A DNA stretch of 64,000 nucleotides. Source: Saccopteryx bilineata. Its lineage: Eukaryota; Chordata; Mammalia; Chiroptera; Emballonuridae. The stretch spans positions 54,949,809 to 55,013,808 of the forward strand of contig NC_089494.1 of NCBI RefSeq assembly GCF_036850765.1, read 5' to 3'. Below, piece after piece: positions 10,596 through 21,364 of the stretch. A program made the position numbers and the translations under genes. The notes beneath the pieces are model-generated. The model was not told where the DNA came from. It did no database searches and was given only the letters and a program-made list of their open reading frames with translations. Within the stretch, counting starts at the first letter, position 1. Every line of letters starts with the position of its first letter.

Positions 10596-11412
10596 TGATT
10601 TAAGTAGAAAAAAATATTTTTTGTAAGACTCTAAAAAGGTACTTATTGAAGGTGAAACATAGTCTAGAATATCTAAATTCTAGAAAGCCATGGCTACCAA
10701 AGAAAAAAGGGTCATAACACAATTTAGCAGCTTTTATTAATAACCTATTCCTCCTCTACAGAAAGCCCTCTCCTGGATAGAAAAGTATGAACTACTTGAA
10801 AATATTCCACATTAATTTTATAACACTCTTTGAAACTACTGGTGCAAAAATGACACTCAAGCTGCTAGTGCAGAACAGCATACCAAGCATTTCTCAACAG
10901 ATGCTCAGGCACCCCGCCCGGCCTCCTCTGAATCCCCCTATGTTTCAGCAGTGCATTCCTGAAATCGGCTGGTGCTCAGGCATAGAAAAATGGAATTTAA
11001 GAGAGCTCTGAGGGCCTCTTCTTTCCTTCTGATGAATTGCTATTAGACAACTGGAGGATCAGTTGTACTGTCAGAAAAAAACCCCACAAGGAATAAGCTG
11101 GCAAATCCAGTCATGTTCCAGTCATTGCTGCTGAAGTTCAGTAAACAGTATCTGAGTGACTCTGACCCACCTAATGCTCAACTAGCCACTAAAGGAGAAC
11201 ATGGGTATAGAGAGGATTTGTCTTTGTGTCAGTTTCTAATAAATAAAACAAATATCTTCTTATATGCCTGGAGAAAGAGTCTAAATTGGTGGTTTCAGGT
11301 TCCAGATACTGCAGGATTTCACAGGTACTTCAAAGGGGGCTGCTGTGGTTGACAGAGTAGACAGAAGAGATCCAGCTCTGGGTTATTCACCCTAGATATC
11401 CAGAGAAATGTC
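10596..11412. other. unassigned sequence, no repeat recognised
   Basis: About 800 bp of single-copy-like sequence of mixed composition. Reading it in all frames gives frequent stops and nothing I recognise as a gene. A processed pseudogene cannot be excluded. Confidence 0.4.
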
Positions 11413-11787
11413 ACTTTTATCTATTTTATTTATTGGGATGTTTTTAAGCAAGAGAGAGAGACAGATAGAGGTAGAGACACAGAGACAGACCAAAAGAGAA
11501 AGAGATGAGAAGCATCAACTCATAGTTGCTGCACCTTAGTTTTTCATTGATTGCTTCTCTCACGTGTCTTGAAAGGGGAGGGGCAGTTGAGCCAGTGACC
11601 CCTTTCTCAAGCCAGCAATCTTGGGCTTAAGCCAGTGACCATGCCTCAAGTCACTGAGCCCGTGCTTAAGCTGGTGAGCCTGCCCTTAAGCCAGATGAGC
11701 CCGTACTCAAACTGGCGACCTCAGGTTTTCAAACCCAGTCCTCAGCATCCCAGGTTGATGCTCTATCCACTGTGCCACCACCTGGTC

Positions 11788-11832
<45 letters not shown>
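11413..11832 (-). mobile_element. SINE-B, antisense, with a flanking GA microsatellite
   Basis: The T-rich tail, GAGATGAGAAGCATCAACTCATAG and AGTTTTTCATTGATTGCTTCTC precede a run of GAGCC/CAAGCCAG units. The head ends TCCACTGTGCCACCACCTGG. A (GA)n run at 11788-11831 abuts the head side. The body is longer than other SINE-B copies because the CAAGCCAGTGACC-like unit is repeated several times. Confidence 0.9.
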
Positions 11833-11833
<1 letters not shown>

Positions 11834-12142
11834 TAATAAGAATAATGCAACTAGATGTCACATTGTTTTCTTTTTATTTATTTTGCTTCACCATATCCCC
11901 AAATTATTTAAGGTTGCTTATAAAAGTTGCATGAATACAACATTAACAATAATTATATAAGGCTTCAAAGGAGAAGGGGTTTCCCATGAATGGGTTTTAA
12001 AAGAAGAACTGATGTAGATGAGCAGAGAGAAGTGTAGAGCATTTGAGTCAGGAAAAGTGGAGAACAAGAAGGGTGATAATCCTCTTCTGTGTCTGAAGAC
12101 AACAGTTCAGCTATGTCAAATGAAAAATTAAGGTTAAACAAC
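11833..12142. other. unassigned sequence
   Basis: No recognised feature. Confidence 0.4.
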
Positions 12143-12580
12143 TTTATCAGTTTGCTGGGGCTGCTATAACCGAGTGTCACAAATTGAATGGCTTAAACAA
12201 TAGAAATTTATTGCCTTACACGAGATCCAGAAGTCTGAGATAACGGTGTTGGCAGAGCCATGCTCCTGCTGAAGGTGCTAGCAATGATCTGTTCCGGGGC
12301 TCCTTGCTCACTTCTGGTAGTTCCATGGCTTATGCCAGCATGACTCCAATCTTCACGTGGCCCTCTCCTTGTGTGTATATATATGTCCAGATTTCCCTTT
12401 TTTCCTAAGCACACCAGTCATAAGGGATTTGTACCCATCCTGCACCAGAATGATCTTATCTTAACTATTACATCTGTAATGATCCTATTTTCAAATAAGG
12501 TCACATTCTGAGATACTAGACAAGAGACTTCAACATATGATTTTTTGGGGGAGGGGTGGTACACAATTCAAGCCGTACCA
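12143..12580 (+). mobile_element. MaLR (MLT1-like) LTR, second subtype
   Basis: TTTATCAGTTTGCTGGGGCTGC, then GGCTTAAACAATAGAAATTTATTG and ending AATAAGGTCACATTCTGAGATACT...ACACAATTCAAGCC. This layout is the classic MaLR-type LTR of placental mammals, diverged from the copy at 9496-10011. Confidence 0.72.
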
Positions 12581-12939
12581 AAGCCCAATAAGTCTACTTG
12601 AGTCCATAGTCAGTGGGGAGCTAGTAAGTGATGGTTTTTTTCCATGCTTTCTTTGTGTTAGGAAACTGATGTGTTCCAGCAGATCTTTAGGAAAGTTGAT
12701 CTAGTCATAGTGGACAATAATAATTAAAGAGGCTATCCCCTGGAGGCAGAGAGGCTAATTTTAGGCAGTTTAAGGGCTACATCTAGTACATGGGCTACAG
12801 GAGCTACATTATCTGTACACCCTACCTTGTGGGCCTAAGGGCAAATCATTCTCCTCCTCTCTTTGTCCTTCATCCAAACAGGCTTTGCGTGGGGCTGAGA
12901 GGGCTCCTGTATTCTGAATGCCCCGGGTCCTTTTCTCTT
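12581..12939. other. unassigned sequence, perhaps old repeat
   Basis: It precedes the recognised L2 segment and may be a further diverged part of it. Nothing definite is visible. Confidence 0.35.
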
Positions 12940-13077
12940 CAGAGTCTTGATGCATTGTTCTTTGTGCCTAGATTGCTCGCTCCCCGCTTCACTTAGTTAA
13001 TGCCCCCACTTCAGAGATCAAGGCAAGTGGCACTTCCTCAAGAGATCTTCACTTGAGCTCTCCGACTAGATCTGTCC

Positions 13078-13412
13078 CTCTAGTTCAGGGGTCCCCAAAC
13101 TTTTTACACAGGGGGCCAGTTCACTGCCCCTCAGACCGTTGGAGGGCCGGACTATAAAAAAAAACTATGAACAAATCCCTATGCACACTGCACATATCTT
13201 ATTTTAAAGTAAAAAAACAAAACAGGAACAAATACAATATTTAAAATAAAGAACTAGTAAATTTAAATCAACAAACTGACCAGTATTTCAATGGGAACTA
13301 TGCTCCTCTCACTGACCACCAGTGAAAGAGGTACCCCTTCCGGAAGTGTGGCGGGGGCCAGATAAATGGCATGCGGCCCGCGGGCCGTAGTTTGGGGACC
13401 CCTGCTCTAGTT
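13078..13412. mobile_element. non-autonomous hAT transposon, 319 bp
   Basis: The element at 13086-13404 has TIRs CAGGGGTCCCCAAAC/GTTTGGGGACCCCTG and a perfect 8-bp duplication CTCTAGTT at 13078-13085 and 13405-13412. It has the same internal deletion junction as 3485-3814 and a further small deletion near the right end (TGGCATGCGGCC where the other copy has TGGCCTCAGGGGGCTGCATGC-type sequence). Confidence 0.96.
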
Positions 13413-13576
13413 CCTAGTGCTTGCAATCTTGGTCCTTCTTTGAAGCATCACCACAGTTGTAGCGATATGATTAATTGTAGAATTTGTCATTTCCTGTCTG
13501 TCTGCCCTGCCAGAATATAAATTCCAGGAGGGTAGGAATAGCACCTGCCCTAATATCATTGCTATAATATATGGTC

Positions 13577-14831
13577 TACCGGAAAGTTCTGCCCGTTTTT
13601 GGAATAAAACAAAATACAAATTTTTCTTACCATCAATAAACTTAATTAAATAATATAATTGCCATTATTATTAATGATTTCTTGCCAGCGTGAGGGCAAT
13701 TTGTATATCCCATTTCTGAAAAATGTTTTATCTTTTGATGCGAAAAATTGAACCAGTGCTTGTTTGATATCTTCTTCATTTTTGAATTTTTGCCCTTCAA
13801 AAAAATTTTGAAGGGCAAAAACAAGTGATAGTCAGAGGGTGCTAAGTCTGGGGAATATGGTGGATGTGACAGAATTTCCCAGCCTAGTTCTGCAATTTTT
13901 TGACGAGTCCCCAAAGCAGCATGTGGCCTGGCATTACCATGATGCAGTATGATGTTCTTCCTATTGAACATCGCCGGCCTCTTTTCTTGGACTGCTGTCT
14001 TTAAATTATCCAGTTGCTGACAATACTTCTCTGAATTGAGCTTTTCATTCAGTTTTAAAAGCTCATAATGTATTGGTCCTCAAATGTCCCACCATATACA
14101 CAACATTCTCTTATTCAGAGTCAAATTTGGTTTAGAGGTGGAAGGGCTAGGTTTTCCGGGTTCACAATATGCCCTTTTCCTTATGATGTTTTTGTAGGTA
14201 ACCCAGTTTTCATCCCCATTATCATCCGGTTCAAGAAGGGCTTGATTTTATTCCGAGCAAGCAGAGATGTGCATATGACGACTCGATCATCCAAATTCTT
14301 CTGACTTAATTCATGTGGCACCCATCTTGAATATTTCCACACCAATCCTATCTTCTGAATATGGTCCGAAATGGTTTGCTGAGCTGAATTAAGCCTTTCT
14401 GCGATCTCCGATGTTGTCAGAAAAGGATCTTGCTCCAACATGGTTTTAACAACATCGTCATCGATCAAAGATGGTCGCCCAGAACATGGCTTATCAGAAA
14501 GGTCGAAATCACCTGTTTTGAATTTTTCAAACCATCTTCTGCATATCCTATCAGAAACTGTACCTTCACCAAACACTTTCAATAAATTTCTACATGCTTC
14601 TGTAGCATTTCTTCCTTGTTGAAATTCATAAAAATTACAGTGGCATAAATGAACTTTATCAGTAGCCATGGGTACACTATTGCTTCACACATAAGACTAA
14701 CGTGAATCAACTTTGTTTTAGTTAATTTGCTACGTCAGTATGTATACATTAAGTGATAAAATAGAGAGGCACACATGCACCAAATAAACATGTGCAACTT
14801 GTTGTGATAGAATGGACAGAACTTTCCGGTA
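13577..14831 (-). mobile_element. mariner DNA transposon, 1251 bp
   Basis: Inverted termini CCGGAAAGTTCTGCCCGTTT (from 13579) and its near-complement ending at 14829 are flanked by TA at 13577-13578 and 14830-14831. Length, TA target and an internal transposase identify a near-full-length mariner. The transposase is read on the minus strand. Both ends are present, so the element may still have been mobilised in trans after its gene broke. Confidence 0.95.
13642..14669 (-). pseudogene. mariner transposase, disabled
   Basis: The protein would cut and paste the element at TA sites in the nucleus. The start ATG is at 14669, and the first open segment runs to 14181 (162 aa). It has the N-terminal DNA-binding region with its helix-turn-helix (ERLNSAQQTISDHI) and the WVPHELS linker motif. 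After a frameshift at about 14190-14215, similarity continues on another frame, hits a stop at 14080-14082, and resumes to 13642 with YSPDLAPSDYHLF, which carries the third catalytic aspartate. The second catalytic aspartate, normally in HHDNARPH, is glycine here (codon 13936-13938). A frameshift, a nonsense codon and a lost DDD residue each suffice to abolish activity. Total length is near the usual 340-350 aa. The family looks like the insect/mammal-shared mariners. Confidence 0.93.
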
Positions 14832-14894
14832 GAGCTGATATAAATGGCTTGTGTAGAGTAGGTAGTCAAAACATATTTGTTTCATAAATGAGAT

Positions 14895-15480
14895 AACAAA
14901 AAAACAATAGTAGGCTAGGAGCTTTGGAAATGAAAAATAAAGGACAGGGAACAGATTCAAAAGAGTTCATGATTTGGTAACTGGATGTGATAGGCAAAGG
15001 AGGAGTCTAAGATAGCTCAAAGTTTTCAAGTGTGAGAGAAGGATGGTGGGGCTAATTTAACCCGACCAGATGCTACCACTGTTAGAAAGGAGACTAGCAG
15101 CAGCTAGGTCTGGAGTCCCATTTTTGGCACTTTTAAAAAAATGTATTGATTTTAGAGAAAGAGAGAGAGAGAGAGAGAGGAAGAGAGAATGGGAGAAACA
15201 TTGATTTTTTTTTGTTTCACTTAGTTGTGCATTCAGTGGTTGCTTCTTGTATGTGCCCTGACCAGCAATCAAACCCATAATCTTGGTGTATGTGAAATGT
15301 TCTAACCAACTGAGCTACCTGGCCAGGGCCCTTTTTGGCACTTTTAATGTAAGATGAATGATGAGTTACTTAAGAAGAAACATCTACCATTTAATTAAAG
15401 AGAGGAAGGTAGACAGATATTTGAAGTTGCTGTATGGGCTCCTAATACTCATTGTTGAGGGATAGGAGGTTCTATCTTAT
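14895..15480 (-). mobile_element. ancient mammalian repeat, unnamed, split by SINE-V
   Basis: GATAGGCAAAGGAGGAGTCTAAGA...GCTCAAAGTTTTCAAGTGTG belongs to the same old repeat type as 28335-29300 and 38560-39110 (shared motifs for tract 'GTTCTAGGTTTTTGCC..'-like positions). I recognise the pattern from other mammalian loci but cannot name it with confidence. Confidence 0.35.
15121..15347 (-). mobile_element. SINE-V (Ves-like), antisense
   Basis: Minus-strand head GGCCCTGGCCAGGTAGCTCAG...GGTTAGAAC, B box region GGGTTTGATTGCTGG, then CAGGGCACATACAAGAAGC and a GA/CT tract. A 16-bp TSD TTTTTGGCACTTTTAA lies at 15121-15136 and 15332-15347. Ves-type SINEs are bat-specific. Confidence 0.88.
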
Positions 15481-15660
15481 TGATCTGCATTTCTAATACA
15501 AGTTTCTCAGCCATTTTTATATGTGTCTTTTAATTTTTAAAGTATTCATGCTTAATGTAGATAATTTGGACAATAAAGAAAAATGTAAAGATGTGGTAAG
15601 TTCAGTACATATAAGTTAAGTACACATAATTGGCTTGCTTACAACAAAAAATATGTAAAT
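15481..15660 (-). mobile_element. old L1 fragment, probable
   Basis: TTAATGTAGATAATTTGGACAATAAAGAAAAATGTAAAG resembles antisense L1M sequence seen widely in mammals. The match is weak. Confidence 0.35.
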
Positions 15661-15966
15661 TGGTGGTGGCACAGTGGATAGAGCGCCCCAGGTTTGAAAC
15701 TCTGAGATTGCGGGCTAGTTGGCTCAACTGCACGATCGCCGGCTTGCACACTGGGTTTCTGACTTGAGGCTCAAGGTCACTGGCTTGAGCAAGGAGTCAC
15801 TGGCTGGGCTTCAGCTCTCACTGCTCCCTATCAAAAAACATATAAGAAGCAATCAATGAACAACTAAAGTGAAGCAACTATAAGTTGATGCTTCTCATCT
15901 CTCTCCTCCTTCTCTCTTTCTCTCTCTTCCTGTCTGTCTGTCTGTCTCTCTCTCTCTCAAAAAAAT
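15661..15966 (+). mobile_element. SINE-B, diverged
   Basis: The head GGTGGTGGCACAGTGGATAGAGC is followed by a shortened B-box region, repeated GGCTTGA/CACTGGCTTGAGC units, AAGCAATCAATGAACAACTAA and a long CT/TGTC tract. Flanks ATGTAAATTG and ATGCATAAATTG look like a slightly decayed duplication. Confidence 0.88.
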
Positions 15967-16560
15967 GCATAAATTGATATAACGGTTTTGTATGGTTATT
16001 GAAAAATGTGACATAAATATTTAAAAATAACAATATACCTCGTACTGTATCGTTCCTATGCTTAGGAATTTATTCAAAGTAATTACTCAGATATGTGTAT
16101 AAGGTTTGCATAGAAGGATGAAATCTCTTTACCTGGATATGACTATTGAATGGTTGAATTTACTTTTGGTGATTTTTCTATGTTGGGTCTTATTGTATGA
16201 ATAGTAATTTTTAAAATTCAGGTTATACTATATATATTATTTCAAACTCTATTTTTTTTTCAATCTATCTTTGATCATAACCACATATTAGGCTATGTCC
16301 TAATAACCTAAAAATTAGGTTATTTCCATTTTTCTTTTTATAGATATGCTGCGAAGAACATCTATTTACATAAATCTACTTTATTTAAAAGAGGTGATCT
16401 GATGTAAGCACAAAATAAAATGCTATGCATTTTTAATACTCTTGATTTATTGCCAAATTAGCTTCCAAAAAGTTGAACCAATTTATATCCTTACCAGCAG
16501 GATTTCAAGTGACATTTTCAAGTGACAACGTTGTGGTGAAGTTTAAATCACTCCCTGATT
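15967..16560 (-). mobile_element. old L1M fragment, antisense
   Basis: GGTTATTTCCATTTTTC...GATATGCTGCGAAGAACATC...TTGCCAAATTAGCTTCCAAAAAGTTGAACCAATTTATA...ACCAGCAG is the antisense of the L1 ORF2/3' region block common in old L1M copies. The segment before 16240 is less certain. Confidence 0.6.
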
Positions 16561-17415
16561 AGTTCTAGTTGACTCACTGAGTCTATTCAATGTCAAACAG
16601 GCATTCCTTACTTTGAGAAAGTAAGGAAAAACAGAGGTTACCACTACACATTGGTCACTAGTGACATAAGTTTTAGTTTAAGTAAATTGACTTAAACCAG
16701 TGTAGTAAGTATTTTGGTCTATTTACATTGAGTTAATTTGAATTGCATGTAAGAATAGTTTAGACATAGAACAACTATACTACTAGATATGACTTCTTAC
16801 CCTTCACTTTTATTTTTCAGAGAATCATTTAATTTTTAATTAAGGCATTATAGCACTATATTTGCTATATGTGAGATATAAGCATCTTATCTGAATATGC
16901 TGGTCCCCACCTGATTCCCCTCTACTCTATGCTGCACGTAGAGGAGAGGATTCGGCAGTATTAACAGTTACCAAAGGAAACTATTCTGAGAATATTTTTC
17001 TTCCAGAACTTGGATTCAGATTAAAGAAGCCAAATATTACCTTCAGGGTATTCTCCAATGAATTTACACATTATTTCATGATAGATGTTTTTAAACTGGG
17101 AGCATAACTTATTCCATTGCATTTGCTTCACTAGAAATTATGAAAAGCCTCTTTTCAGAGACAGATAAGGATCCCATTTTGTAGAATAGAGATATATGTA
17201 TAATGTTAGGCAATTTGGAGAAAACTTTTTACTGCTCTTGTAAATGTTCTGTTACAAACAAAGAGTAAAAATAAAACAGAACTAAAGAAAGACAAAGGAA
17301 ACTAAAGATCACCTTAGAAAAGAAGGAGAATCAGGAAGAATGTAACTACCTCAAAGTGGCAGGAAACTCTGAAATTAAAATGTTTTTTAATATGAACACT
17401 CCCTTATATTTGATT
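16561..17415. other. unassigned sequence
   Basis: No recognised repeat or gene; AT-rich with no long open frame. Confidence 0.45.
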
Positions 17416-17419
17416 GCCT

Positions 17420-17792
17420 CAGCCCTGGCTGGTTGGCTCAGTATTAGAGCTTTGACTCAGTATGCAGAAGTCCCAGGTTCAATTCCCAGTTAGGACACAC
17501 AGGAAAGGCGACCATCTGCTTCTCTACCCCTCCCCCTTTCTCTCTCTTCCCCTCCCGCAGCCATGGCTGGATAGATTCGAGCATGTTGCCCCAGGCACTG
17601 AGGAAGACTCCATGGAACCTCCTCTTCAGGTACTAAAAATAGCTCAGATGCCAGCTATGGCCCCGGATGGGCAGAGCATCGAACCCAGATGAGGAGTGCC
17701 AGGTGGATTTCAGTCAGGTGCATGTGGGAGTCTGTCTCTGTATCTCCCCTCCTCTCACTTACGTAAATAAATAAATAAATAAATAAATAATT
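17420..17792 (+). mobile_element. SINE-A, diverged
   Basis: Head GCCCTGGCTGGTTGGCTCAG at 17422, B box GGTTCAATTCCC, body CCATGGCTGGATAGATTCG and an (AAAT)7 tail at 17765-17790. Flanks TGATTGCCTCA and TGATGTCTCA suggest a decayed target duplication. The (AAAT)n tail differs from the poly(A) of young copies. Confidence 0.9.
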
Positions 17793-18150
17793 GATGTCTC
17801 AACGAAGATACTTTATAATTTTTAAATTATGCACTTTCTCTCTCTTCAAATGCTACAATAATTAATCTTACATTCACTGAAAGCTTTTCTGTGAATATCA
17901 GTGAAGAGTCATTTTTTCCTGCATGGATGGAGAAATTTGGCTTAGAAATTAGATTAGTTATACATGTTTGGAAACAGCTTATATGGAATACAACAGTTTC
18001 CACTTAAACATGAGGTTGTGATTATATACATCTTTGCACATGTGAAATGTAAATATACCAACATTTACTGAGTGACACAATACATTATTTAAAAACCTAT
18101 AGCGAAGTAAACTGTACTTAATTATTTTAATGCTTTTTTGTAAGCATTAA
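17793..18150. other. unassigned AT-rich sequence
   Basis: No recognised feature. Confidence 0.45.
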
Positions 18151-18275
18151 GAATGCACTGGAAGATGTTAAGGGGAATATGGGGGAGGGGGGATGCATAC
18201 GGGGCAACACTAGAATCTATGTAAACACAATAAATTAAAATCAATAAAAAAGAAAAAACAGAATGCACTGGAAGA
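18151..18275 (+). mobile_element. 95-bp L1 3' end with 15-bp target duplication
   Basis: GAATGCACTGGAAGA occurs at 18151-18165 and 18261-18275. Between them lie a G-rich stretch, then AGAATCTATGTAAACACAATAAATT and an A-rich tail. The same G-rich/ATCTATGTAAACACA ending closes the L1 3' end at 39485-39892, so this is a severely 5'-truncated L1 insertion. Confidence 0.88.
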
Positions 18276-18414
18276 GCCAATTCTATCCAATGTTTGATGA
18301 AGTTTTTAGATGGCCACGGAATACACTGCCTTCTGCCCAATCAATCCTTACTAACAAATTCTTATTTTGTTCAAGACAACAAAGAGCATCACTAAAACTG
18401 CTAACCTTCTGATG

Positions 18415-18775
18415 CTGCCCAACAGTGTGAATAATGGGACTCACTTCTGACCAAAGGAAAGCAGCAGTCTGTTGTGCATCTATCGAAAGCTCCAGCTCTC
18501 CTAGAAGGTGCTACTCCTTTACTCTTCCAGCTTATACATTCCTGAATCGTAGATGTGAAGTGCAGGGGGTGCAACAAGCATGGTGAGGATGACTGGGATG
18601 ATGGAAGATGAAGAGAAAAATTCTGAGTCCCTATAATGATGTCACTATGCCTCATTATGTCCAAGCTCTAGACTGCTCATATCGTTTTTTCATAACATGA
18701 AAAAAGTCTTCTGTGTAAGCCACTATGGTAGAGTTTTCTATTATTTGTAGCTATGCACAATGCTAAGTCAAATAG
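18415..18775 (+). mobile_element. ancient LTR-like repeat
   Basis: GATGATGGAAGATGAAGAG, TCCCTATAATGATGTCA and GTAAGCCACTATGGTAGAGTTTTCTATTA resemble the 3' part of old mammalian LTR-type repeats ending in AAGCCACT...TTTCTGTTA. The family name is not certain. Confidence 0.4.
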
Positions 18776-19259
18776 TAATCAATTTTCTTACACATTCTTT
18801 GCTGTTTTCTTGTTAAAGTTAGCTCAGAGAGAAAGAGAGAGAGAGAAGCACTTTATTTAAAATTAGTGAAATACTTTCATACAATTTGTGAATAGCCACT
18901 GCCCTAAGCCTTCCAAGTGCCAGTCTTTTGACCCAGTGGTCTTGTTTACTTCCCTTTGGGCTATCGGACTTTCCATGATCCAGCATACATCCCAGGTCAA
19001 TGTCAGGTGCAGCAAGAGACCTCTGGAACCTCGCTGCAACTGGACTCTCCTATCTGAAGGCCTTTTTCATGTCTCAAGGTTGTTAAATACTTTGAATGTC
19101 ATCTCAGATAAAACATCATTTATTCACAAGGGCAGCATCAATAATATTTTATGTACTTTAAATTGTGATAATATGTACTGTGAATTTAATGCCCATTTAC
19201 TTCTTTTTCTTGTAGAAAACTTTCAGAATTTTCCTCTCAGTTTAAAAACAATAGCCATT
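18776..19259. other. unassigned sequence; 151-aa open frame not supported
   Basis: An open frame at 18888-19343 has no domain, signal or similarity I recognise and runs into the different GC-rich block at 19260. I treat it as chance. Confidence 0.5.
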
Positions 19260-19790
19260 AATTTATTTTTCTTTATGGAAGATGTAAGGCCAGTGGCAGC
19301 TGCCATGACCGTACAGGTTCTCATTGGATTGGGAAGATGGTAAAAGAACTATGGAGCCAGAAAACGGTGGGCCATTCCATTGATTAAAGTTTCATAATGG
19401 CAGATGAGCAAGCAGGCAGAGAAGCCCGCTTCCATTTCACTCAGGGCCCCCAAGCCCCGACTCCTTCTCTGGTTCCACAACCTGGACTCATTCTCTGGAC
19501 TCACCCTCTGGACTCCAGCACTCCTCAGCCTCAGCAGGGCTCCCAAGCCCCTTAGCACTCTCCAGTAAAACAGGCAGGGTGAGGGGAATACCCCTTCTCC
19601 AGCAAACAATAGCAAACAATTGCCAATCAACCCTCCCCACAGAGGCAAGCAATCTGCACTTTGCAATTTGCCATCCTGAGGGCAAGCACGCACAGCCATC
19701 CATAGACTATACACACATGGTGCTGCCCCAATACAAGCGAGCAAACCTAAAAAACACGTGTTTACTCAACAGAAGATAATCTGGATAATA
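19260..19790. other. unidentified GC-rich block
   Basis: This is compositionally unlike its AT-rich surroundings. It contains near-repeats of CTCTGGACTC, runs of C-rich sequence (GGGCCCCCAAGCCCC) and a CAAACAATAGCAAACAATTGCC duplication. No TIRs, TSD or tRNA boxes were found. It could be an LTR or a Helitron-type fragment, but no family is recognised. Confidence 0.4.
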
Positions 19791-19834
19791 GGAGTCTTCT
19801 GTTCTGAATGGGTCAATGATTTTCTGAGGCCAAA

Positions 19835-20258
19835 TTTAGTTATTCTTTCTTTTTGAGAGAGAGAGAAAGAGAGAAGAAGGGAGAAAGAAGAGATGCATCA
19901 ACTTGTAGTCGCAGCACTTAAGTTGTTCATTGATTGCTTCTCATATGTGCCTTGACTGGGGCGCTCAAACTGAGCATGTGACCCCTTGCTCAACCAAGCA
20001 ACTTTGGGCTTAAGCCAGCAACCTTGGGCCTCAAACCAGTGGCCTTGGGCCTCAAGTCAGAGACTTTTGAGCTCAAGCCAGCCACCATGGGGATCACTTC
20101 GATGATCCTATGCTCAAGCAGATCAGTGACCCATGCTCAAGCCGGATGAGCCCACACTCAAGCCAGCAACCTCAGGGTTTCGAACCTAGGATCTCAGCAT
20201 CCCAGTTTGACTCTCTATTCACTGTACCACCGCCAGTCAGACAAGTTTATTTAATCTT
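19835..20258 (-). mobile_element. SINE-B, antisense, expanded
   Basis: T-rich tail, GAGA tract, GATGCATCAACTTGTAGTCGCAGC, AGTTGTTCATTGATTGCTTC, many CAAGCCAGCAACC-type units and a head ending TTCACTGTACCACCGCCAG. Flanking AATTTAGTTATTCTT and AAGTTTATTTAATCTT look like a decayed duplication. Confidence 0.88.
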
Positions 20259-21313
20259 ATGCTGCAGGAACCTGCATCTTGGTCAAGCCTCATCACCTCT
20301 TTTGTCTTAGCTCCTTCCTGCCTTAAGGAAGGGACAGAGAAGACCCTGAATATATGAACTGGAATAAACCATGAGTCATCTGTATTTAAAACACTTCTCA
20401 TCACACAGCAGGTATTTCTTACTCTCTTTCCAAATACTCAGTTTTATAAGATCTCAGCTCTTTCTATAATTACTTCAAGCCAAAGACCATTTATTTGGCT
20501 TCCTTTTCTTTTTACAGATGTTACAAGAAGGCATTTCTAAAGTCTGTGTTGATTTTCCTTCACTTCTTTTTAAACTTTACATCACTTTATAGAGAAATAA
20601 AGTCCCCCTTTTTACCTCTTCACCTTTATTTTACCTCCAGTTTCTATTTTCCTCTCCTAAATGTTACTTTTTCTAGTTAGTTCTAGTTAGGTACAAGGGT
20701 AGGGGCTCACATTGTCTTGTATTAGAACTGAAATTCTCAGTCATTGAAAATACATAAAGAAGGGAATTTAATGGTTGGACAAGGTTAGAAAGAGATTACT
20801 AAAGTCAGTTAGATGCTCTGTTAGATAACATGCGTTTAGAATTTTAAAACATTATACTATATGTGTTAAAAGATATGTTTTTAAATATCAAAATCATTAC
20901 CCTCATGCAAATATAAAATAAGCACTTGCCAAAATTTTTATTTAACTCACTAATTAATGAGGGAACCAGTAGATGTAATAACCAGTTCAAAAGACAATTT
21001 ACATTCGGATGAAGAATGTTGCAGTGAATATATAAATAGATGGAACACTGGCCAAAAAATGTCATTGTCTATAGGACAATCATCAATAGCGTTCCACAGA
21101 TGCAATTTGTATTTCTATGGACAGGAGCTGTTTGTATTACCATCTGTTTCCCACAAGTTAATTTCTATCTCTACAAAGTTGTAAAATAGCCCAGTCCAAG
21201 ACAAGCAAAGGTGACCACCAGATGTATGAACTAGCAAGGACATTCCATACATTTCAGAATTTGCTACAATTTTTTAAAAAATGTGTAGCCTGGGGAAGTA
21301 TAACCAAAAGGCG
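20259..21313. other. unassigned sequence
   Basis: About 1 kb with no recognised repeat or gene. Confidence 0.45.
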
Positions 21314-21314
21314 G

Positions 21315-21318
21315 TGCC

Positions 21319-21364
<46 letters not shown>

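Larger units (their letters stand above)
12940..14890 (+). mobile_element. L2 LINE 3' region, interrupted by hAT and mariner insertions
   Basis: TTGTTCTTTGTGCCTAGATTGC, ATCTTCACTTGAGCTCTCC and AATATAAATTCCAGGAGGGTAGG match L2 3' sequence. The match resumes after the mariner with a GTAGAGTAGGTAGTCAAAACATATTTG block. The hAT at 13086-13404 and the mariner at 13579-14829 split it, so both are younger than the L2. Confidence 0.7.

Noticed and set aside
18888..19343. 151-aa open frame
   Set aside because: No recognisable domain, crosses a composition boundary at 19260, and has no splice-site or promoter support.
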